Shown: positions 1-7,104 of the stretch, piece after piece
Position numbering within the stretch: position 1 is the stretch's first letter
Layout: every line of letters starts with the position of its first letter
Assembly: GCA_002342345.1 (NCBI GenBank)
Contig: DDPU01000083.1
Span: forward strand, 1,525 to 14,766
Reading direction: 5' to 3'
From: Verrucomicrobia bacterium UBA2460
GTDB lineage: Bacteria; Verrucomicrobiota; Verrucomicrobiia; Methylacidiphilales; Verrucolacustridaceae
Length of the DNA: 13,242 nt
The notes under the pieces: model-generated
The model's input: only the letters and a program-made list of their open reading frames with translations
Databases searched by the model: none
What the model was told of the DNA's origin: nothing
Translations under genes and position numbers: made by a program

Positions 1-1202
1 GTGAGGCCGTCATGGAGGGACTCGCGACGGTTTTTGCGGTTTAGGTTCACGACCAGATCGGACAGCTGGCGGACGAATTCAGGCTCATCCTCCTTCGCCG
101 GGGTGAATTCACGGAGGGTTTTGGCGATGGTGCCGAACACTTCCACCAGCAGGACGGAGTGATGGGCAACGGTGGCGCGACCGCTTTCGCTGACGAGGGT
201 GGGGTGGGGAATCTTCTCCTGTTTGCAGACCTCGGCGACCGAACGGACGACGTCCCGGGCATACTCCGTGAGCGTGTAGTTCATCGAGCTTTCGGAATCG
301 GAACGCGAACCGTCGTAGTCGATCGCCAGTCCTCCGCCGACGTCCAGATAGGCGGGCTTCAGCCCCATTTTATGCAGCTGGCAGTAGTAGCGGGTGGCTT
401 CCCGGACGGCTTTGCGCAGGGCGAGGATGTTGGGGACCTGGGAGCCTACATGGAAATGGAGCATCTGCAGGCTTTCCGCAAAACCCTCCTTCCGGAGATA
501 TTCGATGGCTTGGAGGAGCTCCCCGGTGGAGAGGCCGAACTTGGCGCCTTCGCCCCCAGAGAGGGCCCACTTCCCGACGCCCCGGGCGGCGAGGCGAACC
601 CGGATGCCGAGAAGCGGTTGTACCTGCATCTGGCGGGCTGTCTCCACGGCCTTGCGCAACTCCTCGAGCTTCTCGATGACGAGAATGACCTTTTTTCCGA
701 GTTTTCTTCCCAGGAGGGCGGTGCGGATGAACTCGCCGTCCTTGTAGCCATTACACACCAGCAGGCTTTCCGGATCACGGTGGTGGGCGAGGGCCGCAAA
801 AAGCTCCGGCTTGCTGCCGACCTCCAGACCGTAATGGTAGGGCTCGCCGGCATCCAAAATTTCCTCCACGACTTCCCGCATCTGGTTGACCTTGATGGGG
901 AAGACCCCGCGGTATTCCCCCTTGTAGCGGGCGGATTTGATGGCTTCGGCGAAGGCCTCATTGATCGCGCGGACCCGGTGACGAAGCAGATCATGGAACC
1001 GGATGAGCAGGGGATAGTGGAGGCCGCGCTCCCGGGCCCGGGCGGCCACCTTGATCAAATCGATCGATGGCCCGGCCTCGCCCTCCGGATGAACGGTGAC
1101 ATGGCCATCGGGGTTGACGCCGAAATAACCCCCGCCCCAGCGGTGAATTCCGTACAAACGCACGGCATCCTCAATTTTCCATTCTTCAGGCGAATCGGAC
1201 AC
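1..1202 (-). CDS. speA: Biosynthetic arginine decarboxylase, N-terminal two-thirds (runs off the window)
   Basis: PLP-dependent decarboxylation of L-arginine to agmatine, first step of the agmatine route to putrescine and other polyamines; cytoplasmic. About 400 residues are visible, whereas the family is usually about 630-650, so the C-terminus lies left of base 1. The N-terminus reads 'YGIHRWGGGYFGVN', typical of SpeA. The PLP lysine is in 'FPIKVNQ' (K near 104). Further SpeA landmarks are 'HFHVGSQ' (about 249-255), the glycine-rich phosphate-binding 'DVGGGLAIDYDG' (287-298) and 'SESGRA' (338-343). The start is GTG at 1202: a TGA lies 12 codons upstream in frame and no ATG, TTG or other GTG falls between. 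No Shine-Dalgarno precedes it. It diverges from the DUF151 gene across 86 bp. Identification is firm; the exact start is likely. Confidence 0.95.
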   Translation of the reverse strand, partial: MSDSPEEWKIEDAVRLYGIHRWGGGYFGVNPDGHVTVHPEGEAGPSIDLIKVAARARERGLHYPLLIRFHDLLRHRVRAINEAFAEAIKSARYKGEYRGVFPIKVNQMREVVEEILDAGEPYHYGLEVGSKPELFAALAHHRDPESLLVCNGYKDGEFIRTALLGRKLGKKVILVIEKLEELRKAVETARQMQVQPLLGIRVRLAARGVGKWALSGGEGAKFGLSTGELLQAIEYLRKEGFAESLQMLHFHVGSQVPNILALRKAVREATRYYCQLHKMGLKPAYLDVGGGLAIDYDGSRSDSESSMNYTLTEYARDVVRSVAEVCKQEKIPHPTLVSESGRATVAHHSVLLVEVFGTIAKTLREFTPAKEDEPEFVRQLSDLVVNLNRKNRRESLHDGL

Positions 1203-1209
1203 AAACGCA

Positions 1210-1239
1210 TTCTTACACGGAAGCGGGAGGTGAAATCAA
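1210..1239 (-). promoter_or_regulatory. Possible sigma-70 promoter for speA
   Basis: On the minus strand TTGATT (1239-1234) is followed after 18 nt by TAAGAA (1215-1210). Both boxes are only partial matches to consensus. A transcript from here would begin at or just before the GTG start of speA, so it would be leaderless or nearly so, which fits the absence of a ribosome-binding site. Weak candidate. Confidence 0.25.
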
Positions 1240-1245
1240 CGATTC

Positions 1246-1261
1246 CCCGCACCCTTGCGGG
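1246..1261. other. Small perfect hairpin in the speA/DUF151 intergenic region
   Basis: CCCGCA (1246-1251) and TGCGGG (1256-1261) form a perfect 6-bp GC-rich stem around the tetraloop CCCT. It sits between the two divergent starts, 27 bp before the DUF151 gene. No U-tract follows on either strand, so it is not a terminator. It could be a leader hairpin, an operator or chance in GC-rich DNA. Confidence 0.3.
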
Positions 1262-1288
1262 CGCGCAGGCCCCCCTTAGGATCGAAGG

Positions 1289-1864
1289 ATGGCCACGGAC
1301 GCGATCCAGGTGCAGATTCTCGGGCTGATGCCTGCGGCCAGCGGCATGGCGGTGTTTCTGGGCAATGAGGCAAAGACATTCAGCATCCATGTCGACCATG
1401 GGGTGGGTACCTCCATCGCCCTGCTCCTCAAAGGGGAAAAACGGGAACGACCCCTGACCCACGACCTGATTCATCTCATCCTCAAGGGATTCGGGATCAC
1501 CGTGGATAAGGTGATCATCAATGACCTGAGGAACGATACCTACTTTGCCCGCCTGACCCTAAGGCAGACGGGGCCGGGGGGCACCGCGATCACCGAAATT
1601 GACGCCCGGCCGAGTGATTGTGTTGCCGTGGCTCTGGAGACCGGAAAGCCCATCTATGTTTCCAAGGAGGTCTGGGAAAAAGTCTCCGACATGACCTCTT
1701 TTCTGCAGGAGTTGAAGAAAAAATTCGCCGCAGGTGAGGGTGCCGGGGAAGAGCCTGGTGAGGGAGGCGGGGAGAAGGATGAGGGCGGGGGAGAGGGCGG
1801 CAAAAAAGGGGGAGAAAAGCCTCCGCGGAATTTGGGCGGGGATAAGGGGCCGGGCAAAAAATAA
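1289..1864 (+). CDS. Bifunctional nuclease family protein (DUF151)
   Basis: Protein of 191 residues. Residues about 1-145 match the DUF151/bifunctional nuclease (BFN) domain: the 'GLMPAASGMAVFLGNEAKTF' opening, 'LLLKGEKRERPLTHDLI', 'VDKVIINDLRNDTYFARLTL' and the signature 'EIDARPSDCVAVAL' followed by 'PIYVSKEVWEK'. Plant and some bacterial members have been assigned DNase/RNase activity, but in most bacteria the role is unknown. From about 147 to the end the protein is a low-complexity, charged Gly/Glu/Lys tail, probably disordered. The ATG at 1289 has AGGA about 11 nt upstream and AAGG directly before it. It is monocistronic, diverges from speA and converges with the alpha/beta hydrolase gene. 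The family call is secure; the function in this organism is not. Confidence 0.9.
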   Translation: MATDAIQVQILGLMPAASGMAVFLGNEAKTFSIHVDHGVGTSIALLLKGEKRERPLTHDLIHLILKGFGITVDKVIINDLRNDTYFARLTLRQTGPGGTAITEIDARPSDCVAVALETGKPIYVSKEVWEKVSDMTSFLQELKKKFAAGEGAGEEPGEGGGEKDEGGGEGGKKGGEKPPRNLGGDKGPGKK

Positions 1865-1891
1865 AGGCCCCCGCCGAACGGGGGGTGGCCT
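1856..1891 (-). terminator. Intrinsic terminator of the hydrolase operon, with U-tract inside the end of the DUF151 gene
   Basis: Reading the minus strand, a GC-rich hairpin starts within the TAG stop of the alpha/beta hydrolase gene. AGGCC pairs with GGCCT, then one bulged base, then CCC pairs with GGG around a roughly 10-nt loop (1865-1891). It is followed by TTATTTTTT. The U-tract is encoded by the terminal Lys-Lys-stop codons of the convergent DUF151 gene. On the plus strand the same stem follows the DUF151 stop but lacks a U-run, so it terminates better leftward. Confidence 0.8.
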
Positions 1892-2591
1892 AACCCTTTG
1901 TGGGTTCAAACATCCACGGGATGAGCCCCGGAGTGCGGAGTGCGGGTGTCCATGCGTCATGTCCCCCTCCGGGAAAAATCGTCATCCGGGGATCTCCACC
2001 CCGGGCCCGGATAGCCTGGATCATCTCCAGCGTCCGGTGGACGGGAACCTCCTCGTCCCGGTCCCCGTGAAAGGCCCAGAGGGGCAAGGCGCTTAATGTT
2101 TCCGCATGGGAAGGATCCCCCCCGCCGCAAATCGGAATTGCGGCGGAAAACCATTCCCTCCTGCGTGCCGCCAAGTCCCACACACCATAACCTCCCATGG
2201 AAATTCCCGCCAAGACCACCCGTGCAGGATCGACATCGGGGCGTTGCCTCCACGTCTCGAGGATCGCCATCACCAGGGCAAGGGCGCGGGATGGTTGGTT
2301 TGGCATTTTGTGTCCGGGGGCGGACCAGTCGGTTTCCACCCATTGGGCGTTCTCCGGGCACTGGGGGGCGAGCAGGTGGAAGGCGAGTCCTTGCCCCTCC
2401 GCTTTTTCAAGAAGTTCGGGGATGAAATGGGAAAGTTGGCGGTGATTGTCCGATCCCCGTTCTCCCGCGCCGTGGAGAAAAAGGACCAGGGGAAGGGGCT
2501 TGTTTTCGGCATCCCGTCCGTGGCTAATCCATCGGTAGGGAAGCCTGCCCAATGCAGGGTGGATAAAAAGAAGCCCTTCCCCGGGTTTCAA
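1890..2591 (-). CDS. Alpha/beta hydrolase (dienelactone hydrolase / carboxylesterase-like)
   Basis: Serine hydrolase of 233 residues with a compact alpha/beta-hydrolase fold. The oxyanion region is 'LVLFLHGAGERG' (about 35-46), the nucleophile elbow 'GISMGGYG' (Ser near 131), the acid 'HGDRDEEVP' (Asp near 179) and the histidine 'GGGHDAW' (His near 211), in the usual order. It resembles esterase-like catalytic domains often found beside glycoside hydrolases; the substrate cannot be told. No signal peptide is visible, so it is predicted cytoplasmic unless the start is wrong. The start is TTG at 2591: the frame upstream is closed by TGA six codons earlier with no other start codon. It overlaps the stop of the glycoside hydrolase gene as TTGA, which suggests translational coupling. 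Last gene of the operon, ending in a strong terminator. It may remove acyl groups from the polysaccharide or from oligosaccharides taken up. Confidence 0.88.
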   Translation of the reverse strand: MKPGEGLLFIHPALGRLPYRWISHGRDAENKPLPLVLFLHGAGERGSDNHRQLSHFIPELLEKAEGQGLAFHLLAPQCPENAQWVETDWSAPGHKMPNQPSRALALVMAILETWRQRPDVDPARVVLAGISMGGYGVWDLAARRREWFSAAIPICGGGDPSHAETLSALPLWAFHGDRDEEVPVHRTLEMIQAIRARGGDPRMTIFPGGGHDAWTPALRTPGLIPWMFEPTKG

Positions 2592-4564
2592 GGGGAAAAG
2601 GTGACGCTCTCAATGCGGATGCGTGCGGGGTCGGCTCCCGGGGGCAGGTAGAGGCTGAATCGATCAAGGGACTGGAGATCCAGTGTCCGGTTGCCTCGCT
2701 GGTTGCCCCAGTGCAGCCGGGGAGTGGCGTCTTCCAGGGGGAAATTGTATGTGGCGATGCCACCCCGACCCTGAACCATGGGAAGCTCCCACGATTCGCC
2801 ATCGGAGCCCCGGACTCCGTCGTAGGACTGGCGCCCGGGGGCATCGGAGCCGATTTCCTCGATCAAGAAACGGAAAGAAACCCCTTCAGGAATCTCCGCC
2901 TTGAGGGAAACATTTTTCGCCCCGGAGAAATCCGCAGGCCGGGACGGGCGGAAGTCCCCGTGAAGACCCCAGCCTTCCCGGCTGGATGCATCCAGCAGGA
3001 GAGTTCCCTTCTCCATGCCCCATGTCCCCTGATTTCCCGCATCGGCCTTAATGCCCACGGGAAGCAGCTCCTTGGCGGAAACCGTTGCCGGTTGGGTGAG
3101 GGACCCTTGGGAGAGCCGCGCGGGAAGAAGTTCCGCCCACTCCGCCTCGTCAAACCGGTATTCGCCGGCTGCCCTTCGCGGCTTCTGCCAGTCGGCCAGA
3201 ACCCTCTGCATGGCCCCGGTGACCTCCTCGTAGGGCTTGTCCTCAATGTCGACCAGTCCGTAATTCGAGTTTTCCCCGTCCAAACTCCGTCCTGCGGGAG
3301 GTTGGTCCGCATATTGGAACCAATGCATCCCGACCAGATAAGGTTCCTTGGCCAGCTCCCGGGAAAACATCAGCAACCGCTCCGCGCGGTCCTTCTGGGT
3401 GGGGACGGTCACTTCGGCACCCTTGCTGTTGGCCAATCCGGAGCGGTTTTCCTGCGCCCGCCAGGAAAATTCGCCGATGAGGATGGGGCGACGGGTCAGG
3501 GCGTAGAGGTTGCGCAAAAACTTCAGATCGGGAACCCCAGAGGGGGTATAAAGGTTGATGGAAACCACATCGGTGTAAGGGGCGATGGCTTCGGCGACCG
3601 CCCGGGGTGGTTTGCCGGCAAAGCGGCTGCCCAGAATGAGGCGGCCGGGATCGTGCTTCCGCACGGCAGCATGGGCGGCCCGGAAAAACCTCTCGGCAAC
3701 ATGCCCCGCCCAGCGGTACTGATGCCTGCGTGCCTCCAGATTTCGCGGTAAGATCCGGCGGATTTTGAGCAAATTTTCGCGCTCCCAGGGACCTGTAAAA
3801 TCCCAGTCCTCCCGGGCACGGTCCCCGTCGCGGTAAATCCCCAGCAGAAAATCCGCGGCGGCGGCTTTGCCGGGATCTTCGGGTGGTTTTTCCAGATACC
3901 GGTCCAGCAGGGTTCTTTGGGAGTCGGAAGGCCAGCCATAATCCCCGTAAAAGGGGAGTTCATTGTTGATGAAGTAGCCCAGGACACGCGGCCGGTTTTT
4001 GAAGGGTTCCACTCCTTGGCGGGTTTGTTCCTCGATTTTTTTCTCAAAATCCGGCTCAAACACGTCCATCAGCCGGATCGTCCCCGTTCCTCCGATCCAA
4101 AGAACTTCGGCATGATAAAGGGGAAGTTCCCGGGTGGAGGGATCGCACCATGCCCCCAGCGTGTTGAATCCCCAATCCTGCAGGCGCCGACCAGTGGCCT
4201 CGGCCCAACGCCGGATGTCGCCGCCGTGCTTTTTGAGGCCGTTGTAGCACCGCTCCGGATCCTTGGGGGCGCCTTCCTCGGGTATCACCACGCAGACGCC
4301 GAGGCTCCGGAAAGTTTCCGTTCCCTCCCGGAAACTGACCACCCCTGCCTCGTCGGCAAGAGTGACAGGGGAATTGGTTGCCTCGTTGGGAAAGGTTGCC
4401 CGGGAATCCTGTTGGGCGAAGACCGTCAGACCGAAAAGGTGGGAAACGACGATAAGGAGAGGACCGAAGAAGCCGGAGAGGCGGGAGGCGCTGGTTGGCC
4501 TGTGTTTTCCGATTAAGCGGCGGCTCGATCCATCGACAAAATCCGCCAGGCCTTGCAGGAGCAT
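2588..4564 (-). CDS. Secreted glycoside hydrolase, clan GH-A TIM barrel (agarase/GH50-like) with C-terminal beta domain
   Basis: Protein of 658 residues. After an unusually long basic N-region, a hydrophobic stretch (about 32-50, ending 'FGLTVFA') forms a probable signal peptide with no lipobox. The catalytic barrel covers about 75-465: 'GFNTLGAWCDP' (132-142), 'VLGYFINNELPF' with the paired Asn-Glu typical of a clan GH-A acid/base (Glu near 202), 'VSINLYTPSG' (334-343), 'ILIGEFSW' with a probable nucleophile (Glu near 365) and 'GMHWFQYADQPP' (412-423). This layout resembles agarase and GH50-like enzymes acting on galactans, but the substrate is an inference. Residues about 500-658 look like a beta-sandwich, possibly carbohydrate-binding. 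The ATG is 5 nt after the stop of the small secreted protein gene and the end overlaps the alpha/beta hydrolase start, so it is the middle gene of an operon. No good Shine-Dalgarno is visible. The class is confident; the exact GH family is not. Confidence 0.82.
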   Translation of the reverse strand: MLLQGLADFVDGSSRRLIGKHRPTSASRLSGFFGPLLIVVSHLFGLTVFAQQDSRATFPNEATNSPVTLADEAGVVSFREGTETFRSLGVCVVIPEEGAPKDPERCYNGLKKHGGDIRRWAEATGRRLQDWGFNTLGAWCDPSTRELPLYHAEVLWIGGTGTIRLMDVFEPDFEKKIEEQTRQGVEPFKNRPRVLGYFINNELPFYGDYGWPSDSQRTLLDRYLEKPPEDPGKAAAADFLLGIYRDGDRAREDWDFTGPWERENLLKIRRILPRNLEARRHQYRWAGHVAERFFRAAHAAVRKHDPGRLILGSRFAGKPPRAVAEAIAPYTDVVSINLYTPSGVPDLKFLRNLYALTRRPILIGEFSWRAQENRSGLANSKGAEVTVPTQKDRAERLLMFSRELAKEPYLVGMHWFQYADQPPAGRSLDGENSNYGLVDIEDKPYEEVTGAMQRVLADWQKPRRAAGEYRFDEAEWAELLPARLSQGSLTQPATVSAKELLPVGIKADAGNQGTWGMEKGTLLLDASSREGWGLHGDFRPSRPADFSGAKNVSLKAEIPEGVSFRFLIEEIGSDAPGRQSYDGVRGSDGESWELPMVQGRGGIATYNFPLEDATPRLHWGNQRGNRTLDLQSLDRFSLYLPPGADPARIRIESVTFSP

Positions 4565-4569
4565 GAACG

Positions 4570-5130
4570 TTACCGCACGGCCTCGACTTTCCTGACTTCC
4601 AGCCGCATATCCGTGCCCCCGAACTCACCCTGATAGGTTACCGAGGTCACCGCGCCAAAGTTAAAGCGCTCCATGGGGATCGGGGTTTCCTTGGAAGGAT
4701 CCCCTTCTTGAAAGGTGTAGTAGGAGGCGGCGATTTTATCCGCCCGGATGGAGCTGAAGTTTTTTCCCGAGAGGGCCGCCAGGGGGAACTGGAACCTTGC
4801 CTTGGGGGCGCTTTGGCCATCCTTGGCCTTGCCGTCATCGGTGAGAATAACCTGAAAAAAGCGGGCAAGGTTTCCCGGCAGAACCTTGGCGGTGATCTCC
4901 AGTCCCTTCGCCGTGGAGAGGTCGAGCTTGCGGTTGCCCAGGGTCATGCCCCCGGAGGAGGTGGCGGCGACCACGGCCAAAGAGCCATCCTGCACCAGGG
5001 CCCCTGCATCCTTCCACGTGCCGTGGAAATACATCCCGACCGGAGGCTTGGAGAAATCGTCCAGAACAGTGTCGGCCTTTCCCGAAAGAGTGGAACCGGC
5101 AAGCAAAAGAAAAGAAAAAAGAAGTTTCAT
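4570..5130 (-). CDS. Small secreted protein, predicted beta-sandwich (possible carbohydrate-binding module)
   Basis: Protein of 186 residues. Residues 1-19 form a clean Sec signal peptide, 'MKLLFSFLLLAGSTLSGKA', with probable cleavage after GKA and no lipobox cysteine. The mature part alternates short hydrophobic strands with glycines and begins 'TVLDDFSKPPVG', an opening often seen in CIA30/CBM-like jelly-roll domains that start 'DDF'. No catalytic motif is recognisable. AGGA about 11 nt before the ATG at 5130 is a usable ribosome-binding site. It ends 5 nt before the secreted glycoside hydrolase, so the two are almost certainly co-translated. I infer a binding or accessory role for the same polysaccharide. 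Family uncertain. Confidence 0.75.
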   Translation of the reverse strand: MKLLFSFLLLAGSTLSGKADTVLDDFSKPPVGMYFHGTWKDAGALVQDGSLAVVAATSSGGMTLGNRKLDLSTAKGLEITAKVLPGNLARFFQVILTDDGKAKDGQSAPKARFQFPLAALSGKNFSSIRADKIAASYYTFQEGDPSKETPIPMERFNFGAVTSVTYQGEFGGTDMRLEVRKVEAVR

Positions 5131-5217
5131 CTGATCATCCTGAATCCGCCCAAAGGGGTGTCAAGCTGTCGAGAATTCCGGGGAGCGCAGACGCTTTTGT
5201 GGAGGATGCGGGAAAAA

Positions 5218-7008
5218 TCAGGGATTCACCTGGAACAGGCCGGTGGCGGTGTAGGTCGGCGCCGCCTGGCCTGGGGGTCCCTGGAAAGTCACAACCACAT
5301 CCTTGGCGCCTGTGGAGGTGCCTGAGGGGATGTTCAGCGTGCCGGTGACGGTGCTGGTGGAGGCGCGCGTCGGGGAACTTAGGGCGATGCCGCCAACCGT
5401 GGCCGTGGTGATCGGGGCGCTATTGGGAGGAAGCCCGGGGGTCCCGGTTACTGTCTGAAGTGTGATGGTGACAAAGTAGGATTGGCCACGAGTCCCGCCG
5501 GTGGGTGAAATTGCCGAGATTCCGCCGTTTCCGGCTACCCCACCCCCGCCGGTCGCATTGGAGGGGGTGCCGCGGTATTTCCGGATGGTGAAGGGGTAGG
5601 AAATTTTCATGGAGTTAAATTCGGTGGCCACATTGGCCATCCCGTTGGCGTTGAGCACGGCGACCATGTTGGTGACGAACTGGTAAAAAGTGGTGAAGGA
5701 GGCGCTGTCGGTGCCGGCAACACTGACGCCATTGACCGTGAAGCCGGCTTTCAGCGCGTTGGCGTAGGTGGTGTCGTTCGTCCACCCTGATGGCATCAGC
5801 CCGTGTTTGTTGAGGGTGCTGCGGATGTCGTAGCCAAAGTATGGACTGATCTCGCGCTTTACCGTCCCGTCGGTGTTGGCCTCCAGGGTCATGACATAGT
5901 GGTAAATGCCCTCCGGATATTCCGGGGTGGGAGAGATCAGCCCGTTGCACTCGTCCAAATCGCCGCTGGCGGCCACGTAAGCGGGGTTTCCGTAGCTGTC
6001 GTTGGTCCCCGTGTAGCTGCTTTTGAGCAGCTTGCTGGCCCGGCTTGCGTCCTTCCAGCCAACCGGGCCATACACCGGCCACCCGTCCAGGGCAAAGCCG
6101 ATCAGAGGGGAATGACCCCCGGCTGCGACCAGCGCGTCCAGCTCGTCGCACTTCTCCTTCTCCGACTGCCAAATGTCCCCCTTAAGGAGGCGGAGACAGG
6201 TGGGGTACTTATGATAATGGTAAACCCCCGTCAGCTGGGGGTGGCCGCAACAGCCGGAAAAGATCCGGCCGGTGGCGGCAGTCTGATTGCCGTCCTCAAA
6301 GGGGTTGTAGATGGGAATTCCGTTCACGGCCACGCCGACCGTCCCGAGGGAGGTATCGGTGGCGGTGGCGTTATTGGTCGGTTTCAGGGGGATCCGGAAT
6401 GTTTCCGTTCCTGAGGCAATGGCATTGGGATTGTTTCCTCCGGAGGCGCCGGCGTTGTTTTCACTGAATTTCAGGCTTTGAAAGCCGCCGGAGACGGCGG
6501 TGTTCCAGCCTCCGGTCACGTTGAATCCCAAGATCGTCGGGGTGTAGTTGGGCACCCCGTTCCCGGTGATGACGATCTGGTTATTGGCGGTGTCCTCGGC
6601 AAGGGTGATGGCATTTTGAACATTTGTCCCGTTCACGGTCAGGACGGTGGGCCCGCCGTTATCCAGTTGCCTCCGGTAGTTCGCGATAAAGAGGCGGGCA
6701 CGCTGCTCGAAATTACTCTCGATCCGGAAAAATCCCCGACCGGACATGTTCGTGTCCAAGGGGACGTCCACCAGGGCGCTGGTCCCGGTTCCGGTGATCG
6801 CGTTGGTCTGCAGCAAAGGCCAGTTGGTGAGGTCCGTGGACCCCCGGGCGAAATACTGAACCCCGTTCGAGCCAGTCAACTGAATGCGGATTGTCCGGTT
6901 CAGCGAATCGACGGCGTTGGATGAGGCGAGGGAGATGGGCGCAGCACGGACGGAGCCTGCGCACAGCAGAAACAGCCAACCACCAAGAAGAGGCGGATAA
7001 CGGATCAT
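5218..7008 (-). CDS. Secreted YHYH-domain protein with N-terminal 'STDLTNW' module and C-terminal IPT/TIG-like domain
   Basis: Protein of 596 residues with a signal peptide (1-23, 'LFLLCAGSVRAA'). Residues about 35-98 ('FARGSTDLTNWPLLQTN' through 'GRGFFRIES') form a beta module seen repeatedly in verrucomicrobial secreted proteins. The core (about 140-475) is a YHYH domain: 'GCCGHPQLTGVYHYHKYPTC' (about 252-271), 'GFALDGWPVYGP' (304-315), 'DECNGL' (352-357) and 'PEGIYHYVMT' (365-374). The function of this family is not established; the Cys/His cluster suggests metal binding. After a Gly/Ala linker (about 483-500) the C-terminus ('ISAISPTGGTRGQ' onward) resembles an IPT/TIG immunoglobulin-like domain with Ser/Thr-rich strands. 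No membrane or sorting motif was seen at the end. It lies 88 nt before the small secreted protein gene in the same direction and may be co-transcribed with it. Confidence 0.88.
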   Translation of the reverse strand: MIRYPPLLGGWLFLLCAGSVRAAPISLASSNAVDSLNRTIRIQLTGSNGVQYFARGSTDLTNWPLLQTNAITGTGTSALVDVPLDTNMSGRGFFRIESNFEQRARLFIANYRRQLDNGGPTVLTVNGTNVQNAITLAEDTANNQIVITGNGVPNYTPTILGFNVTGGWNTAVSGGFQSLKFSENNAGASGGNNPNAIASGTETFRIPLKPTNNATATDTSLGTVGVAVNGIPIYNPFEDGNQTAATGRIFSGCCGHPQLTGVYHYHKYPTCLRLLKGDIWQSEKEKCDELDALVAAGGHSPLIGFALDGWPVYGPVGWKDASRASKLLKSSYTGTNDSYGNPAYVAASGDLDECNGLISPTPEYPEGIYHYVMTLEANTDGTVKREISPYFGYDIRSTLNKHGLMPSGWTNDTTYANALKAGFTVNGVSVAGTDSASFTTFYQFVTNMVAVLNANGMANVATEFNSMKISYPFTIRKYRGTPSNATGGGGVAGNGGISAISPTGGTRGQSYFVTITLQTVTGTPGLPPNSAPITTATVGGIALSSPTRASTSTVTGTLNIPSGTSTGAKDVVVTFQGPPGQAAPTYTATGLFQVNP

Positions 7009-7019
7009 ATCCGCTTCTT

Positions 7020-7047
7020 ATTATGGATCGGAAAACCCTGTTTTCAA
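7020..7047 (-). promoter_or_regulatory. Probable sigma-70 promoter of the YHYH gene
   Basis: On the minus strand TTGAAA (7047-7042) and CATAAT (7025-7020) are separated by 16 nt; each hexamer is one base from consensus. The transcript would start near 7013, only about 5 nt before the ATG at 7008, so the message would be almost leaderless. The -35 box lies in the loop of the rbfA hairpin. Confidence 0.5.
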
Positions 7048-7066
7048 TGGACTGTTTTCAGGGTTT
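7032..7066 (-). terminator. Probable terminator after rbfA
   Basis: A perfect 8-bp inverted repeat, AAACCCTG (minus strand 7066-7059) and CAGGGTTT (7040-7033), encloses an 18-nt A-rich loop. Transcription leaves it through TTTT. It lies about 39 nt after the rbfA stop and ends the nusA-infB-rbfA unit. The large loop and the U-run lying mostly in the stem suggest incomplete termination. Confidence 0.5.
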
Positions 7067-7104
7067 GGGCGGCGTGGCAAGGCAGGGCACCCGCACCTGA
7101 CATC

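Noticed and set aside
1203..1288. tRNA, small RNA or riboswitch in the speA/DUF151 gap
   Set aside because: Only a 6-bp hairpin is present; the 86 bp are too short and lack any conserved RNA motif I recognise.
159..1328. Long plus-strand open frame of 389 codons
   Set aside because: It is antisense to speA, whose motifs (FPIKVNQ, HVGSQ, DVGGG) are clear on the minus strand. The frame stays open only because of GC-rich codon bias.
5134..5164. TTGACA (minus 5164-5159) as promoter of the small secreted protein gene
   Set aside because: The -35 is perfect, but the only -10-like sequences (AGGATG at 17 nt, GATGAT at 19 nt) are poor and would start transcription at or inside the start codon.
5131..5217. 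Terminator between the YHYH gene and the small secreted protein gene
   Set aside because: Only a 4-bp AGCG/CGCT hairpin without a U-run was found, so read-through is possible.
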